Positions 1-9,295 of a stretch of DNA of 64,000 nt are shown in pieces. A model generated the notes under the pieces. It was not told the DNA's origin. It did no database searches and worked only from the letters and a program-made list of their open reading frames with translations. This stretch comes from an uncultured Endozoicomonas sp. (GTDB taxonomy: Bacteria; Pseudomonadota; Gammaproteobacteria; Pseudomonadales; Endozoicomonadaceae). A program made the translations under genes and the position numbers. The first letter of the stretch is position 1, and each line of letters opens with the position of its first letter. The stretch lies in assembly GCF_947495845.1 (NCBI RefSeq), contig NZ_CANMAO010000012.1:51335-115334 (forward strand), in the 5' to 3' direction.

Positions 1-12
1 AAAAACAATTAA

Positions 13-1584
13 TTAACTGGTAAGGGAACGCAACAGATTTTTGTAATCACTTTTGATCTCATTATCTGCTTCCACCAGTTCCTTCACTTTACGGCAGGCA
101 TGGAGCACTGTCGTGTGATCACGGCCACCGTAGGCATCACCAATCTCAGGCAGGCTGTGACTGGTTAATTCTTTCGAGAGCGCCATGGCGATCTGACGAG
201 GTCTGGCTACGGAACGACTGCGACGCTTGGACAGAATATCCGTCACCTTGATCTTGAAATACTCAGCCACCGTTCTCTGGATATTATCTATACTGACTTG
301 TTTATCCTGCAATGCCAACAGGTCTTTCAGAGACTCGCGAATCAGGTCAATATCAATACGCCGCCCCATAAAGTGAGCACTGGCAATAACCCGTTTCAAA
401 GCCCCTTCCAGCTCACGAACATTGGAACGAATCCGCTGAGCAATAAAGAAAGCCGCCTCATGGGGAAGCTCTACTTTATGCTGCTCTGCCTTCTTCATCA
501 AAATAGCAACACGGGTTTCTAATTCCGGCGGTTCAACCGCAACGGTTAAGCCCCAACCAAACCGGGATTTCAACCGTTCTTCAACGCCGTTAATTTCTTT
601 CGGGTAACGATCGCAGGTCAGAATCATCTGCTGACCACCTTCAAGCAACGCATTAAAGGTATGGAAGAACTCTTCCTGGGAACGTTCTTTGCCCGCAAAG
701 AATTGGATATCATCAATCAATAATGCATCAACAGAACGATAGTACTTCTTAAAGTCATTGATAGCGTTCAGCTGTAGCGCTTTGACCATATCCGCTACAA
801 ACCGTTCGGAGTGAAGATAAACAACTCTGGCATTACGATTTTGTTTAACCAGAGAGTTACCCACCGCATGCATCAAGTGAGTCTTACCAAGACCAACGCC
901 ACCGTATAAAAAGAGTGGGTTGTAGGAAGAGCCCGGATTTTCAGACACCTGCTTTGCTGCCGCCAACGCTAACTGGTTCGACTTACCTTCAACAAAAGTA
1001 TCGAAGGTAAAACCTGTGTTCAGGGAACTGTGGTGTTTGATGGAGCCTTCCACAACCACTTGCCTTGGTGGTGGGGCAGCCGGTTCCTCATGATCAACAC
1101 TGCTCTCTTTTAAAGGGTTAACCTTTATCTGGGCAGACTCTTTCTCAATCTCGGCAACAAGATCGGGTTCAGGCGTTTCATCTTTCGCTACCGGTAAAGA
1201 CGAGACCAGCTCATGAGTCACCACAGACTGCTCTATAGCAGCTTGTTTTAAAGGGTTCTCTATGGGTCTATCGGAAACTGAAATCGTTGCTGGCTCCGAC
1301 TCCCTGACGCGAGTTGTGCGCTTGGTCAAAGACGCCGGGCGACGGTTGGAAACCGCCAGAGCGACCGCAGGGGATTCGCCATCGGATAACTCATCCAGAA
1401 TTTCTTCAATTCGTGGCAGAAACTTCTCTTTAACCCAGTCTGCAACAAAACGGTTAGGTGCCAGCAGGCAGAGGTCGTAATCGTCCCCCATCACTTTCAA
1501 AGGCCGAATCCAGGTATTGAACTGCTGGGAAGACAGTTCATCCTGCAACATGTTAATGCATTTCTGCCATAGCTCGAGAGGCAC
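13..1584 (-). CDS. dnaA: Chromosomal replication initiator DnaA
   Basis: AAA+ ATPase that binds DnaA boxes at oriC and opens the duplex. The 523-residue product shows domain I ([12 protein letters not shown]), a variable linker of about 100 residues, a Walker A motif GGVGLGKTH near residues 226-234, a Walker B region (LLIDDIQFF), and the domain IV box-binding signature [15 protein letters not shown] near residues 480-495. I chose the GTG at 1584 because an AGGAGA ribosome site lies 6 nt upstream and the protein then begins like other gammaproteobacterial DnaA. An in-frame ATG at 1635 would add 17 residues without family support. It faces away from rpmH across the origin; dnaN would be expected just beyond the left edge. 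Confidence 0.97.
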   Translation of the reverse strand: MPLELWQKCINMLQDELSSQQFNTWIRPLKVMGDDYDLCLLAPNRFVADWVKEKFLPRIEEILDELSDGESPAVALAVSNRRPASLTKRTTRVRESEPATISVSDRPIENPLKQAAIEQSVVTHELVSSLPVAKDETPEPDLVAEIEKESAQIKVNPLKESSVDHEEPAAPPPRQVVVEGSIKHHSSLNTGFTFDTFVEGKSNQLALAAAKQVSENPGSSYNPLFLYGGVGLGKTHLMHAVGNSLVKQNRNARVVYLHSERFVADMVKALQLNAINDFKKYYRSVDALLIDDIQFFAGKERSQEEFFHTFNALLEGGQQMILTCDRYPKEINGVEERLKSRFGWGLTVAVEPPELETRVAILMKKAEQHKVELPHEAAFFIAQRIRSNVRELEGALKRVIASAHFMGRRIDIDLIRESLKDLLALQDKQVSIDNIQRTVAEYFKIKVTDILSKRRSRSVARPRQIAMALSKELTSHSLPEIGDAYGGRDHTTVLHACRKVKELVEADNEIKSDYKNLLRSLTS

Positions 1585-1699
1585 AGGCGATCTCCTACTT
1601 TCCTGATACAGATCAAGATCTGATACGGGTATCACTGAAGCCGGTCAGACAGCCTGCTGAAGACCTTCAGGTTCGTTAAGGATAAGGGTAAATAGATAA

Positions 1700-2060
1700 A
1701 AAGAAATTGTATCCTTTTTGGATAAAGTTATCCACATAGAGATTGGAAGCTGAACTTACCAATAAAAATAAAATTTATTATATATATCAATAACTTGAAT
1801 AAACCTAAGCAGGTTTTACCAGATATATATGTTATCAACTAAAAGCTGTGGAAAGCCCCGTTAATGAGTACCCTTGAATCTTATGTTCTTCCTGTGGGTA
1901 ACATGACCAGGATTTCCTCTGTGGATAAACAGCCTTCTTATCCACAAGACACTAAGATGAAAGCAACAGAATACAGAGAGGCTTTAGACAACTACATGCA
2001 CACGATCAATCCCTTATAAAACCTGGGCAAAAGCCACTTATCCACACAAAAGTGCCACCG
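1700..2060. other. oriC: Chromosomal replication origin oriC, dnaA-rpmH type
   Basis: The gene-free dnaA-rpmH interval holds four perfect TTATCCACA DnaA boxes (1728-1736 plus, 1920-1928 minus, 1938-1946 plus, 2038-2046 plus) and a one-mismatch box at 1893-1901 (minus, TGTGGGTAA). A strongly A+T-rich block at about 1758-1835 lies between the first box and the cluster and is the best candidate for the unwinding element; a second A+T-rich block runs from about 2055 to 2165. In Pseudomonas and relatives oriC sits in exactly this interval, so position and box content agree. Exact borders are inferred. Confidence 0.9.
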
Positions 2061-2223
2061 TAATAATTACATCTATTTCTAATACACATCACATAAGAGA
2101 TAAATCTCTTATCTATATAAGTAAGAAAACATTTCACCTGAATAAATTCCACTTCTATATAGGCAACGCAAAAGACATAGTGTAAACAACAGTGCTACTA
2201 CGGTGCTTCTTGACAAATGCAAA

Positions 2224-2252
2224 TTGACGCCCCCTCTTCAATTACTTAGAAT
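2224..2252 (+). promoter_or_regulatory. Sigma70-type promoter of rpmH
   Basis: TTGACG (2224-2229) and TAGAAT (2247-2252) are separated by exactly 17 nt and end about 38 nt before the rpmH start. A second TTGACA at 2210-2215 has no good -10 at the right distance. Confidence 0.75.
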
Positions 2253-2290
2253 GCCCGTCTTTTGTAAGTCCATAAAGACGAGATAACCCG

Positions 2291-2425
2291 ATGAAAAGAA
2301 CTTTCCAGCCAAGCAACCTGAAGCGTAAACGTACTCATGGCTTCCGTGCGCGTATGGCTACCAAGAGCGGCCGTGCACTTATCAATCGCCGTCGTGCTAA
2401 AGGACGTAAGCGTCTGTCTGCGTGA
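2291..2425 (+). CDS. rpmH: 50S ribosomal protein L34
   Basis: A 44-residue, highly basic protein starting [18 protein letters not shown] and ending [12 protein letters not shown], which is the complete L34 sequence pattern. It is a structural protein of the large ribosomal subunit. It is first in the rpmH-rnpA-yidD-yidC block next to the origin, as in most bacteria. Confidence 0.98.
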   Translation: MKRTFQPSNLKRKRTHGFRARMATKSGRALINRRRAKGRKRLSA

Positions 2426-2457
2426 TTGACGCCTGCGGCTCTGTAAAGAGCGTCAGC

Positions 2458-2829
2458 ATGGGTCAATCGTTTAGCCGTGATAAACGGCTATGTAGCTCGG
2501 CTGATTTCAAACAGGTATTTGATACAACGGATATTAAGGTATCCAGCCAACAACTGTTGATACTGGCAAAAGCCAATGTGCTGGGTCAGGCAAGACTGGG
2601 GTTGGTGGTTGCCAAGAAAAATATTCGTACCGCTGTTGGCCGAAACCGGGCCAAGCGCCATATCCGGGAAACCTTTCGTCTCAAACAGGATGAAATAGGT
2701 GACCTGGATATTGTCGTTTTAGTCCGCCGGGGTTTTCACGAACTGACGGACAGCGAGCAAAACCAACTGCTTAACAAGCAGTGGCAGCGACTAAAGCGCA
2801 AACGGAGTGAGAGGCAGCAGCAAGCCTGA
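2458..2829 (+). CDS. rnpA: Ribonuclease P protein component
   Basis: Protein subunit of RNase P, which helps the catalytic RNA trim tRNA 5' leaders. The family signature is visible as RLGLVVAKKNIRTAVGRNRAKR followed by IRETFRLKQ. From the ATG at 2458 the product has 123 residues and begins MGQSFSRDKRL, like Pseudomonas RnpA. An upstream GTG at 2422 overlaps the rpmH stop and would add 12 residues; it cannot be ruled out because translational overlap with rpmH is common. The gene is probably cotranscribed with rpmH. Confidence 0.95.
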   Translation: MGQSFSRDKRLCSSADFKQVFDTTDIKVSSQQLLILAKANVLGQARLGLVVAKKNIRTAVGRNRAKRHIRETFRLKQDEIGDLDIVVLVRRGFHELTDSEQNQLLNKQWQRLKRKRSERQQQA

Positions 2830-3108
2830 CGTTCACCTCCGTTGGTATCCGACCTGTCTGGATGACAGGCCAGAGCACCGCAACAGGGTATTCGTGGTTT
2901 TAACGCATGTTTTAACTAATGAACACATCCTGTTTGGCTCAACTAGGTCTGAAAGACGTGCATCAACAGACAATACGGATTCATCGTGATTCATTGTTTG
3001 TGGGTAAGCCGCCTCAGGGCAGTGAATTAAAGCAAGCTTTCTCAGGTTGTTTCTTAGGAGATTTCTCAAGAAGTGTCTCAGAAAGTATTGATCGAATAAG
3101 GCATCTGT
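2830..3108. other. Unexplained 279-bp spacer between rnpA and yidD
   Basis: rnpA and yidD normally touch or overlap. Here 279 bp separate them. Short open frames exist on both strands (plus 2919-3158, minus 2833-3069) but neither has a convincing ribosome site or a recognisable sequence. I see no repeat boundary and no terminator. Confidence 0.5.
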
Positions 3109-3435
3109 ATGGTCAGATTGGCAAGCATCCCAAGGGAGCTATTGGTGGGCTTAATTAAAGTCTATCGTTATGCCATCAGTCCACTGCTGCCCAGTCGATG
3201 CCGCTTTTACCCCTCATGTTCCGCCTATGGCCTGGAAGCCCTAAATCGTCATGGTTTTCTGACTGGCAGCAAGCTGACCTTGCTCCGGCTACTGAGGTGT
3301 CACCCCTGGCATCCAGGAGGATTTGACCCGGTACCGGAAAAAGATTCTGGTGAACATCGGAATCACTCAGACAATCATATTCACTCATCTGAATGTGTGG
3401 CCCGGAACTCATGGATTTCCAAAGAACACTCCTGA
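3109..3435 (+). CDS. yidD: Membrane protein insertion efficiency factor YidD
   Basis: Small membrane-associated protein that assists YidC-dependent insertion. The family hallmark is seen as SPLLPSRCRFYPSCSAYGLEA followed by LLRCHPWHPGGFDPVP, with the conserved cysteines. The 108 residues include a longer hydrophilic tail rich in His and Ser than in the E. coli protein. Its 3' end overlaps the yidC start by 25 nt, which supports translational coupling and confirms the operon. Confidence 0.95.
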   Translation: MVRLASIPRELLVGLIKVYRYAISPLLPSRCRFYPSCSAYGLEALNRHGFLTGSKLTLLRLLRCHPWHPGGFDPVPEKDSGEHRNHSDNHIHSSECVARNSWISKEHS

Positions 3436-5078
3436 TTGGTGCCATTGCTGTCGTCGGTGTTTTAACACTGCAGCAGTGGAACGCAGATTATCCCGGTACG
3501 TCGAAATCGACCGCCGTGACCCAATCCGTTTCCAGCACGCTCGCTGGCTCCGATATGCCGTCACTGTCCAGTGACAATGCAATTCCTTCTACTAATACTA
3601 CGGGTGCTTCCAAGCCTTCTACTGATCTGATCAGTGTGAAGACCGACACCATTGACGCCCTGATCGATCCGGCCGGTGGTGATATTATCAGTCTGAGTCT
3701 GCCTGAATACCCAGCCTGGTTACCAGAAGATGGTGAAACATCGGTACCGTTCCAGTTGCTGGTAAACAGTCCTGACTGTCTGGGTGAGCAAACCTGTGTA
3801 TTTACTGCCCAGAGTGCGCTGGCAAAATCCGATGGCCCCAACGCTGATAATCAGCGCGGAATCTATCAGGTTAAGCAATCCAGCTACACCATGGAAAATG
3901 GTCAGGATGCTCTGACGGTTGATCTCTATAAAAATACTGACGGCGTTAACATCACCAAAAGCTTCACCTTCTACCGTGATCGCTATGATGTGTCTGTGGA
4001 TTATAAGATCACCAACAACAGCAACAAGGTGTGGAAAGATCAGTTTTACGCTCAGCTAAAACGCGATAACTCTGAAGATCCAAGCCAGTTGAACTCCAAA
4101 GCGCCAATGAACACCTTCCTGGGCGCTGCGGTGCATTCCAGTGAAGAGCCTTACAAGAAGCTGGCATTTGACGATTCCGCGGATAAACCGTTTAACGAAA
4201 CCGTGAAAGGTGGTTATGCGGCCATGCTGCAGCACTACTTTGTCAGTGCGTGGATTCCAGACCAGGATGCAGACCATAAGTACTATGCCAAGCAAAACAA
4301 AGAAGGTTATAACTTTGTTGGTTTCTTTGATAACGCCCTCACAGCACAACCTGGTGAGACGGTAGAAACCGGTGCGACGTTGTATGTTGGTCCAAAGAAT
4401 CAGGACATCCTGAAAACCCATGCGGATGGTCTTGAACTGACCGTCGACTACGGCATGCTCTGGTTCCTGGCTCAGCCGTTGTTTGCCATTCTGAAATGGA
4501 TTCATTCCATTGTGGGTAACTGGGGTTGGTCCATCATTCTGCTGACGGTACTGGTGAAAGGTATTTTCTATCCATTGAACGCAACCAGTTTTCGTTCCAT
4601 GGCGAAAATGCGAAAGCTTGGACCTAAGCTGGCAGAACTGAAAGAACAGTTTGGTGACGATCGTCAGAAGATGTCGCAGGCGATGATGGAGCTGTACAAG
4701 AAGGAGAAGGTCAACCCAATGGGTGGCTGTCTGCCAATTCTTGTTCAGATGCCGGTATTTATTGCGTTGTACTGGACGCTGCTGGAATCCGTTGAATTAC
4801 GGCAGGCTCCATGGTTGGGCTGGATTCACGATCTGTCCCAGATGGATCCGTACTTTATTCTGCCGCTGATCATGGGTGCATCCATGTTTATTCAGCAGAT
4901 GTTGAACCCGACACCTCCAGACCCTGTTCAGGCAAAAGTGATGAAGATGATGCCTGTCATCTTTACCTTCTTCTTCCTGTTCTTCCCAGCTGGTCTGGTA
5001 CTGTACTGGGTGACGAACAACACGTTGTCGATTATTCAGCAGTACTTCATTACCAAGAAGATCGAAAGAGAGGGTTAA
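3411..5078 (+). CDS. yidC: Membrane protein insertase YidC (Oxa1 family)
   Basis: Inner-membrane insertase acting with or without SecYEG. At 555 residues it has the length of gammaproteobacterial YidC: N-terminal TM segment (residues about 5-20), a large periplasmic beta domain, then the conserved five-helix core from about residue 340, with GNWGWSIILLTVLVKG and NPMGGCLPILVQMPVF. I chose the ATG at 3411 (MDFQRTLLIGAIAV) because family members begin this way; an earlier in-frame ATG at 3393 adds six residues. It ends the operon, and a strong hairpin terminator follows. Confidence 0.97.
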   Translation: MDFQRTLLIGAIAVVGVLTLQQWNADYPGTSKSTAVTQSVSSTLAGSDMPSLSSDNAIPSTNTTGASKPSTDLISVKTDTIDALIDPAGGDIISLSLPEYPAWLPEDGETSVPFQLLVNSPDCLGEQTCVFTAQSALAKSDGPNADNQRGIYQVKQSSYTMENGQDALTVDLYKNTDGVNITKSFTFYRDRYDVSVDYKITNNSNKVWKDQFYAQLKRDNSEDPSQLNSKAPMNTFLGAAVHSSEEPYKKLAFDDSADKPFNETVKGGYAAMLQHYFVSAWIPDQDADHKYYAKQNKEGYNFVGFFDNALTAQPGETVETGATLYVGPKNQDILKTHADGLELTVDYGMLWFLAQPLFAILKWIHSIVGNWGWSIILLTVLVKGIFYPLNATSFRSMAKMRKLGPKLAELKEQFGDDRQKMSQAMMELYKKEKVNPMGGCLPILVQMPVFIALYWTLLESVELRQAPWLGWIHDLSQMDPYFILPLIMGASMFIQQMLNPTPPDPVQAKVMKMMPVIFTFFFLFFPAGLVLYWVTNNTLSIIQQYFITKKIEREG

Positions 5079-5090
5079 CCTCTCTTTTAG

Positions 5091-5125
5091 AGCAAAGCAG
5101 CGCAAGGCTGCTTTGCTTTCTTCAT
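5091..5125 (+). terminator. Rho-independent terminator of the rpmH-yidC block
   Basis: Perfect 11-bp stem, AGCAAAGCAGC (5091-5101) pairing with GCTGCTTTGCT (5107-5117) around a 5-nt loop, then a pyrimidine-rich tail. It begins 12 nt after the yidC stop. Confidence 0.85.
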
Positions 5126-5270
5126 CTTTTCTCTTCTGCTATTTCCCTTTCTAATTAATCCATCTTCTGTCGTCTTTTTCGGCGTTTCTACAGTTGCCTT
5201 CCCCTATACCGATAACCAGAGAGTAATTCGGAATTTCCATTGATGGGCTAACCAGAAAAAGACCAGAATC

Positions 5271-7772
5271 ATGCTCAAAAAATTGATAGGAACTGCTATT
5301 GCCAGCAGTGTTGCAGGAAGCTTAATGGCCAGCCCAAAGCTGGGAAATATTGTCTTGAACCATGCACAAGACAACTATTTCAATGGTGTGATAGCGATTG
5401 ATGCTCTACCGGATGAGCTGAAGAATAAAAAATTGAAGGCCAAGCTTGGGTCAATCACTGACTTCTATCGTCATGATGTCGAGTATAGCAATCAGCTATC
5501 CAGCCTTCGATTTAATGTGCTCAAGGTTGCTGGCGGTAAACACATCATTCGTGTTAAATCGATGCGCCCTATTGTATCTGGTACTCTGCCTCTGGTTGTA
5601 AAACTCTATGCCGGCCTGCAAAAAATATACGGAGTCTATGATCTGGAAATGCGCCCGGGTTATCAGGGGTTTGCAAAAAACCAGGTTGAGAGTTCAGTAT
5701 TAAGAGTGGCTTCAAGCTCAGCACCGATAATGCAATCCAAGCAGGATTTTTCATACCGTGATAGCGGCTCCAAAGCGACCAATTTTTCGAGTAAAGGTAA
5801 ACAGTTAAGTCAGAATACTCATTACAAAAAACCTTCAGCAGCATCTATTAAAAAGGTTGCTAGAAGTAATTATGATGTGCCAAAGCCAATTATCGCTGCA
5901 TCAATACCCAGACCAGTAAAATCGATTGCGAAACATATGGATAGTTCTCTATCCAGTAAAAATAGGGTGTTGTCAGGCGCTAGTATCAGCAAAATTTCCA
6001 TGGAACTGTTGCCTCGGTATCCAGAACATAAGAACTGGCAGTCACTGATGAATCACTTGGTGTCGATGAACCCAACTGCGTTTATCAATGGAGATAAAAA
6101 CCGACTACGTGAAAATGCTGTTTTGATGCTGCCGGAAGTACAAAGCGATAGAAGTAAACAAAAGAGATTGATCGTAAGAGGTGGAGGAAGCTCAGAGGCA
6201 AAGCCCAGAGTTAATAAGCAATCTATTGCTCGTGCATCGTCCATAAGTGCATTAAATGCGCTTGATGAGCCTATTAAGACTGATGGCAGAGCAACGGTTC
6301 AATTCACTGCAAGTGTTAAAAAACCGGTCATCTTTAAGAAGTCTCATATTGATGGCAGTTCAATGGATTACCGGGTTGCGAAAAGTGAGACTCTTAGTGA
6401 GATTGCATTTAAGCTATCGTCACGATATTCAGAGTATGGTCATTGGAAAAATCTGATGGCACACCTTGTGGCACTGAATCCAGGTGAGTTTATTAATGAT
6501 GATATCAATCGGTTAAAAGCAGATATCCAACTTCGGCTTCCATCAAAAGAGCAGCGACAAAAAGCTCTGGCAATGTCGCAGACTGTGTTAGGGCTGATAT
6601 CAGATAGTCATTACAAAGTTCTTCCGGGGGATTCATTAAGTGCAATTGCCATTAAGTTGGCCAGAAAAAATGGCGGTTCTGCCGTTGAAATAATGAGGGG
6701 AATAGTAAAACTAAATCCAAATGCATTCGCAGGTAAAGATATCAACAGGCTTATGGCGGGTACGGTACTGACTCTGCCAGCCAATAAAAAACGGGTGGTT
6801 AAGGTAAAGAAGGAATCATTACCTCAACAACTAGGTATCGCACAAAACCGTTTGCCATCCCTGGTACCTGTGGCAAAAGATCAAGTTACATCGAAGCCCA
6901 TCAGAACGAAGAGTATTTATCATCAGGTTGCTTACGGTGAGAGCGTTAGCAGGATCGCCATGAAACTGGCAAAAGAGCATCCGGAGTATGGAAGTTGGCA
7001 GGCGATAGCAAAACAGTTGGTCGCGATGAACCCTGAGGCGTTTATTAATAGCGATCCAAGTCTATTAATTGCGGGTGCCGTACTTTCTTTACCGGCCGCT
7101 GGAAATATTGAAATCGAAGCTGAGGTGATGGAACTACCCGGGTATACGAACAAAGCGCCTAAGCCATTGAATGTAGAAGCTAAGCGAGCCGTTAAAAAAA
7201 TACTCTCAGCACCGGTCAACAAAAGTGCTGGTCGTCATAGAACTTACAGGGTCACCGATGGTGACAATCTAAGTTTGATTTCTTACAAGCTATTGGACAA
7301 GTATCCCCATATCAGCAGTTTGCGAGTGATGGCTGATGAATTAATTCGTATGAACCCTGGCGTACTATCAGAGCGTAATCAGAAATATATACCTGCAGGT
7401 ACAGTGCTGATTCTTCCTGTCCCCAGCGACAAAGTACACGATCTGGATAAGGCTATGCATCAACTGGAAATCGATGCCAGGACGCGAAAGGCATCATCCA
7501 GGGAAAACCAAAGTATCAATAAAACTCAGGGGCACTGGACTGTCAGTGAGCAAGAGCTACTCAAAGAAGTGTTCTATGTCGTTCCTAAGGGGTACACCAT
7601 CAGCATGGTCGCCATTCAACTGCATCAGGATTATCCACAGTATGAGAGCTGGCCGGAATTAATGAATGACCTTTATGATCTGAACCCAGGCGCATTTTTG
7701 AATAACGACATTAATCAGCTAAGAAGCAATGCCGAATTGAAGTTACCAATCGGTGCGGTTTCTGTGTACTAG
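5271..7772 (+). CDS. FimV-like secreted protein with six LysM-type modules
   Basis: An 833-residue protein with a Sec signal peptide (MLKKLIGTAIASSVAGSLMA). Residues about 22-125 resemble the FimV N-terminal beta domain (LGNIVLN, later HIIRVKSMRPI). Six repeats of about 55 residues follow, at nucleotides near 5980-6130, 6370-6540, 6610-6780, 6920-7100, 7240-7420 and 7580-7745. Most have a Y-x-V-x-x-G-D/E opening, a helical middle, then an asparagine-proline motif and a closing leucine-proline (for example LNPNAF then LTLP), the peptidoglycan-binding signature of the FimV LysM. Unlike FimV it has no later membrane helix and no C-terminal TPR domain. It sits alone between yidC and mnmE, where the conserved order usually has no gene. 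Likely a periplasmic cell-wall protein; role unknown. Confidence 0.8.
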   Translation: MLKKLIGTAIASSVAGSLMASPKLGNIVLNHAQDNYFNGVIAIDALPDELKNKKLKAKLGSITDFYRHDVEYSNQLSSLRFNVLKVAGGKHIIRVKSMRPIVSGTLPLVVKLYAGLQKIYGVYDLEMRPGYQGFAKNQVESSVLRVASSSAPIMQSKQDFSYRDSGSKATNFSSKGKQLSQNTHYKKPSAASIKKVARSNYDVPKPIIAASIPRPVKSIAKHMDSSLSSKNRVLSGASISKISMELLPRYPEHKNWQSLMNHLVSMNPTAFINGDKNRLRENAVLMLPEVQSDRSKQKRLIVRGGGSSEAKPRVNKQSIARASSISALNALDEPIKTDGRATVQFTASVKKPVIFKKSHIDGSSMDYRVAKSETLSEIAFKLSSRYSEYGHWKNLMAHLVALNPGEFINDDINRLKADIQLRLPSKEQRQKALAMSQTVLGLISDSHYKVLPGDSLSAIAIKLARKNGGSAVEIMRGIVKLNPNAFAGKDINRLMAGTVLTLPANKKRVVKVKKESLPQQLGIAQNRLPSLVPVAKDQVTSKPIRTKSIYHQVAYGESVSRIAMKLAKEHPEYGSWQAIAKQLVAMNPEAFINSDPSLLIAGAVLSLPAAGNIEIEAEVMELPGYTNKAPKPLNVEAKRAVKKILSAPVNKSAGRHRTYRVTDGDNLSLISYKLLDKYPHISSLRVMADELIRMNPGVLSERNQKYIPAGTVLILPVPSDKVHDLDKAMHQLEIDARTRKASSRENQSINKTQGHWTVSEQELLKEVFYVVPKGYTISMVAIQLHQDYPQYESWPELMNDLYDLNPGAFLNNDINQLRSNAELKLPIGAVSVY

Positions 7773-7827
7773 ATCGCCAATCCTTCATAGACTATGCCAT
7801 CAACTACGCAGTAACTGATGGCTTGAT

Positions 7828-9204
7828 ATGTCTGATCTCAGCAATTTACACCAGGATACAATTGTTGCCCAGGCCACTGCGCCGGGGCGCGGTGGTGTTG
7901 GCATTATTAGGGTATCCGGACCGGATGCTTTACGAGTTGCCAGAGAAGTGCTGAAACTGGAACCAAAACCCCGCTTTGCTCACTACTGTCCATTTCATGA
8001 TAAAGATGATGTGATTCTGGATGAAGGCATTGCCCTTTACTTCCCAAACCCGAACTCCTTTACCGGCGAAGATGTGCTTGAGCTTCAAGGGCATGGCGGT
8101 CCGGTCATTCTGGATATGCTTCAAAAGCGGATCATGTCTCTGGGGATTCGGCAGGCCAATCCTGGTGAGTTCTCAGAAAGAGCATTCCTGAACGACAAGC
8201 TTGATCTTGCTCAGGCAGAAGCCATTGCTGACCTGATCGAGAGCACGTCCGAGCAAGCTGCCCGTTCGGCGTTGCGCTCTTTGCAGGGTGTGTTTTCAAA
8301 TCGAGTTAATGGGCTGGTTGAATCGTTGATTGAATTGAGAATCTATGTCGAAGCCGCTATTGATTTTCCGGAAGAAGAAATTGATTTCCTCAACGATGGT
8401 AAAGTCACCGGTGAGTTGCAAAGCATTACTCAGCAGCTTCAAGATGTGATTCGTGAAGCGAGTCAAGGCGCCATTCTGCGTGACGGAATGACGGTCGTTA
8501 TTGCTGGTCGCCCAAACGCCGGTAAATCCAGTTTGATGAACGTGCTCGCCGGTCGGGAAACAGCCATCGTTACCGACATCGCCGGAACCACCCGGGATGT
8601 TTTGAAAGAACAAATCCATATCGATGGCATGCCGCTGCATGTGATTGATACCGCCGGGCTCCGTGAAACCGATGATCTGGTGGAACAGATTGGAGTGGAG
8701 CGAGCATTCAAAGCCATAGAAGAAGCGGACCGTGTATTACTGATGGTGGATGGTTCTTCAACCAGCGCAACAGATGCTCACGACATCTGGCCGGAGTTTG
8801 CAGATCGCCTGCCTATTCAGGAAAAGCTCACCGTTATACGCAATAAAATTGATCTCACCGGAGAGCAGCCCGGATTAGCGAAAGAGAATGGTGTCCCGGT
8901 ATTGAGAATCTGCGCAAATAATCATCAGGGGGTTGATGCTCTGCGCGAGCACCTGAAAGCCTGCATGGGGTTTGAAGGCGCAATGGAAAGTAATTTCTCC
9001 GCGCGCCGCCGTCATTTGGAAGCACTGCGTAAGGCAGGCGAGTACATCGAGAATGGTAGACAACAGCTGGAGCATATGGGCGCCGGCGAATTATTGGCTG
9101 AGGATCTGCGACTTGCACAAAAAGTGCTTGGTGAAATCACCGGTACTTTTACCAGCGATGATTTGCTTGGCAGAATTTTCTCGTCTTTCTGTATTGGGAA
9201 GTGA
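7828..9204 (+). CDS. mnmE: tRNA modification GTPase MnmE
   Basis: With MnmG it makes the 5-carboxymethylaminomethyl group on wobble uridine 34. The 458-residue protein has the N-terminal folate-binding domain ([13 protein letters not shown]), the G domain with GRPNAGKSS near residue 227, [10 protein letters not shown] and NKID, and the C-terminal FCIGK with the conserved cysteine. A full-length family member. It is separated from mnmG by 7.6 kb of unrelated genes. Confidence 0.98.
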   Translation: MSDLSNLHQDTIVAQATAPGRGGVGIIRVSGPDALRVAREVLKLEPKPRFAHYCPFHDKDDVILDEGIALYFPNPNSFTGEDVLELQGHGGPVILDMLQKRIMSLGIRQANPGEFSERAFLNDKLDLAQAEAIADLIESTSEQAARSALRSLQGVFSNRVNGLVESLIELRIYVEAAIDFPEEEIDFLNDGKVTGELQSITQQLQDVIREASQGAILRDGMTVVIAGRPNAGKSSLMNVLAGRETAIVTDIAGTTRDVLKEQIHIDGMPLHVIDTAGLRETDDLVEQIGVERAFKAIEEADRVLLMVDGSSTSATDAHDIWPEFADRLPIQEKLTVIRNKIDLTGEQPGLAKENGVPVLRICANNHQGVDALREHLKACMGFEGAMESNFSARRRHLEALRKAGEYIENGRQQLEHMGAGELLAEDLRLAQKVLGEITGTFTSDDLLGRIFSSFCIGK

Positions 9205-9295
9205 CGTTCAACAAACCTGTTAAAATACAGGTGTCGACTGTTTAGTCTTTTTTCTGCTTATCACTCATCACTACGATTGTCATAGGAGCTCCTTC

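Noticed and set aside
2919..3158. Possible 79-codon gene in the rnpA-yidD spacer
   Set aside because: No convincing ribosome site, overlaps the yidD start, and unremarkable composition; kept only as a spacer observation.
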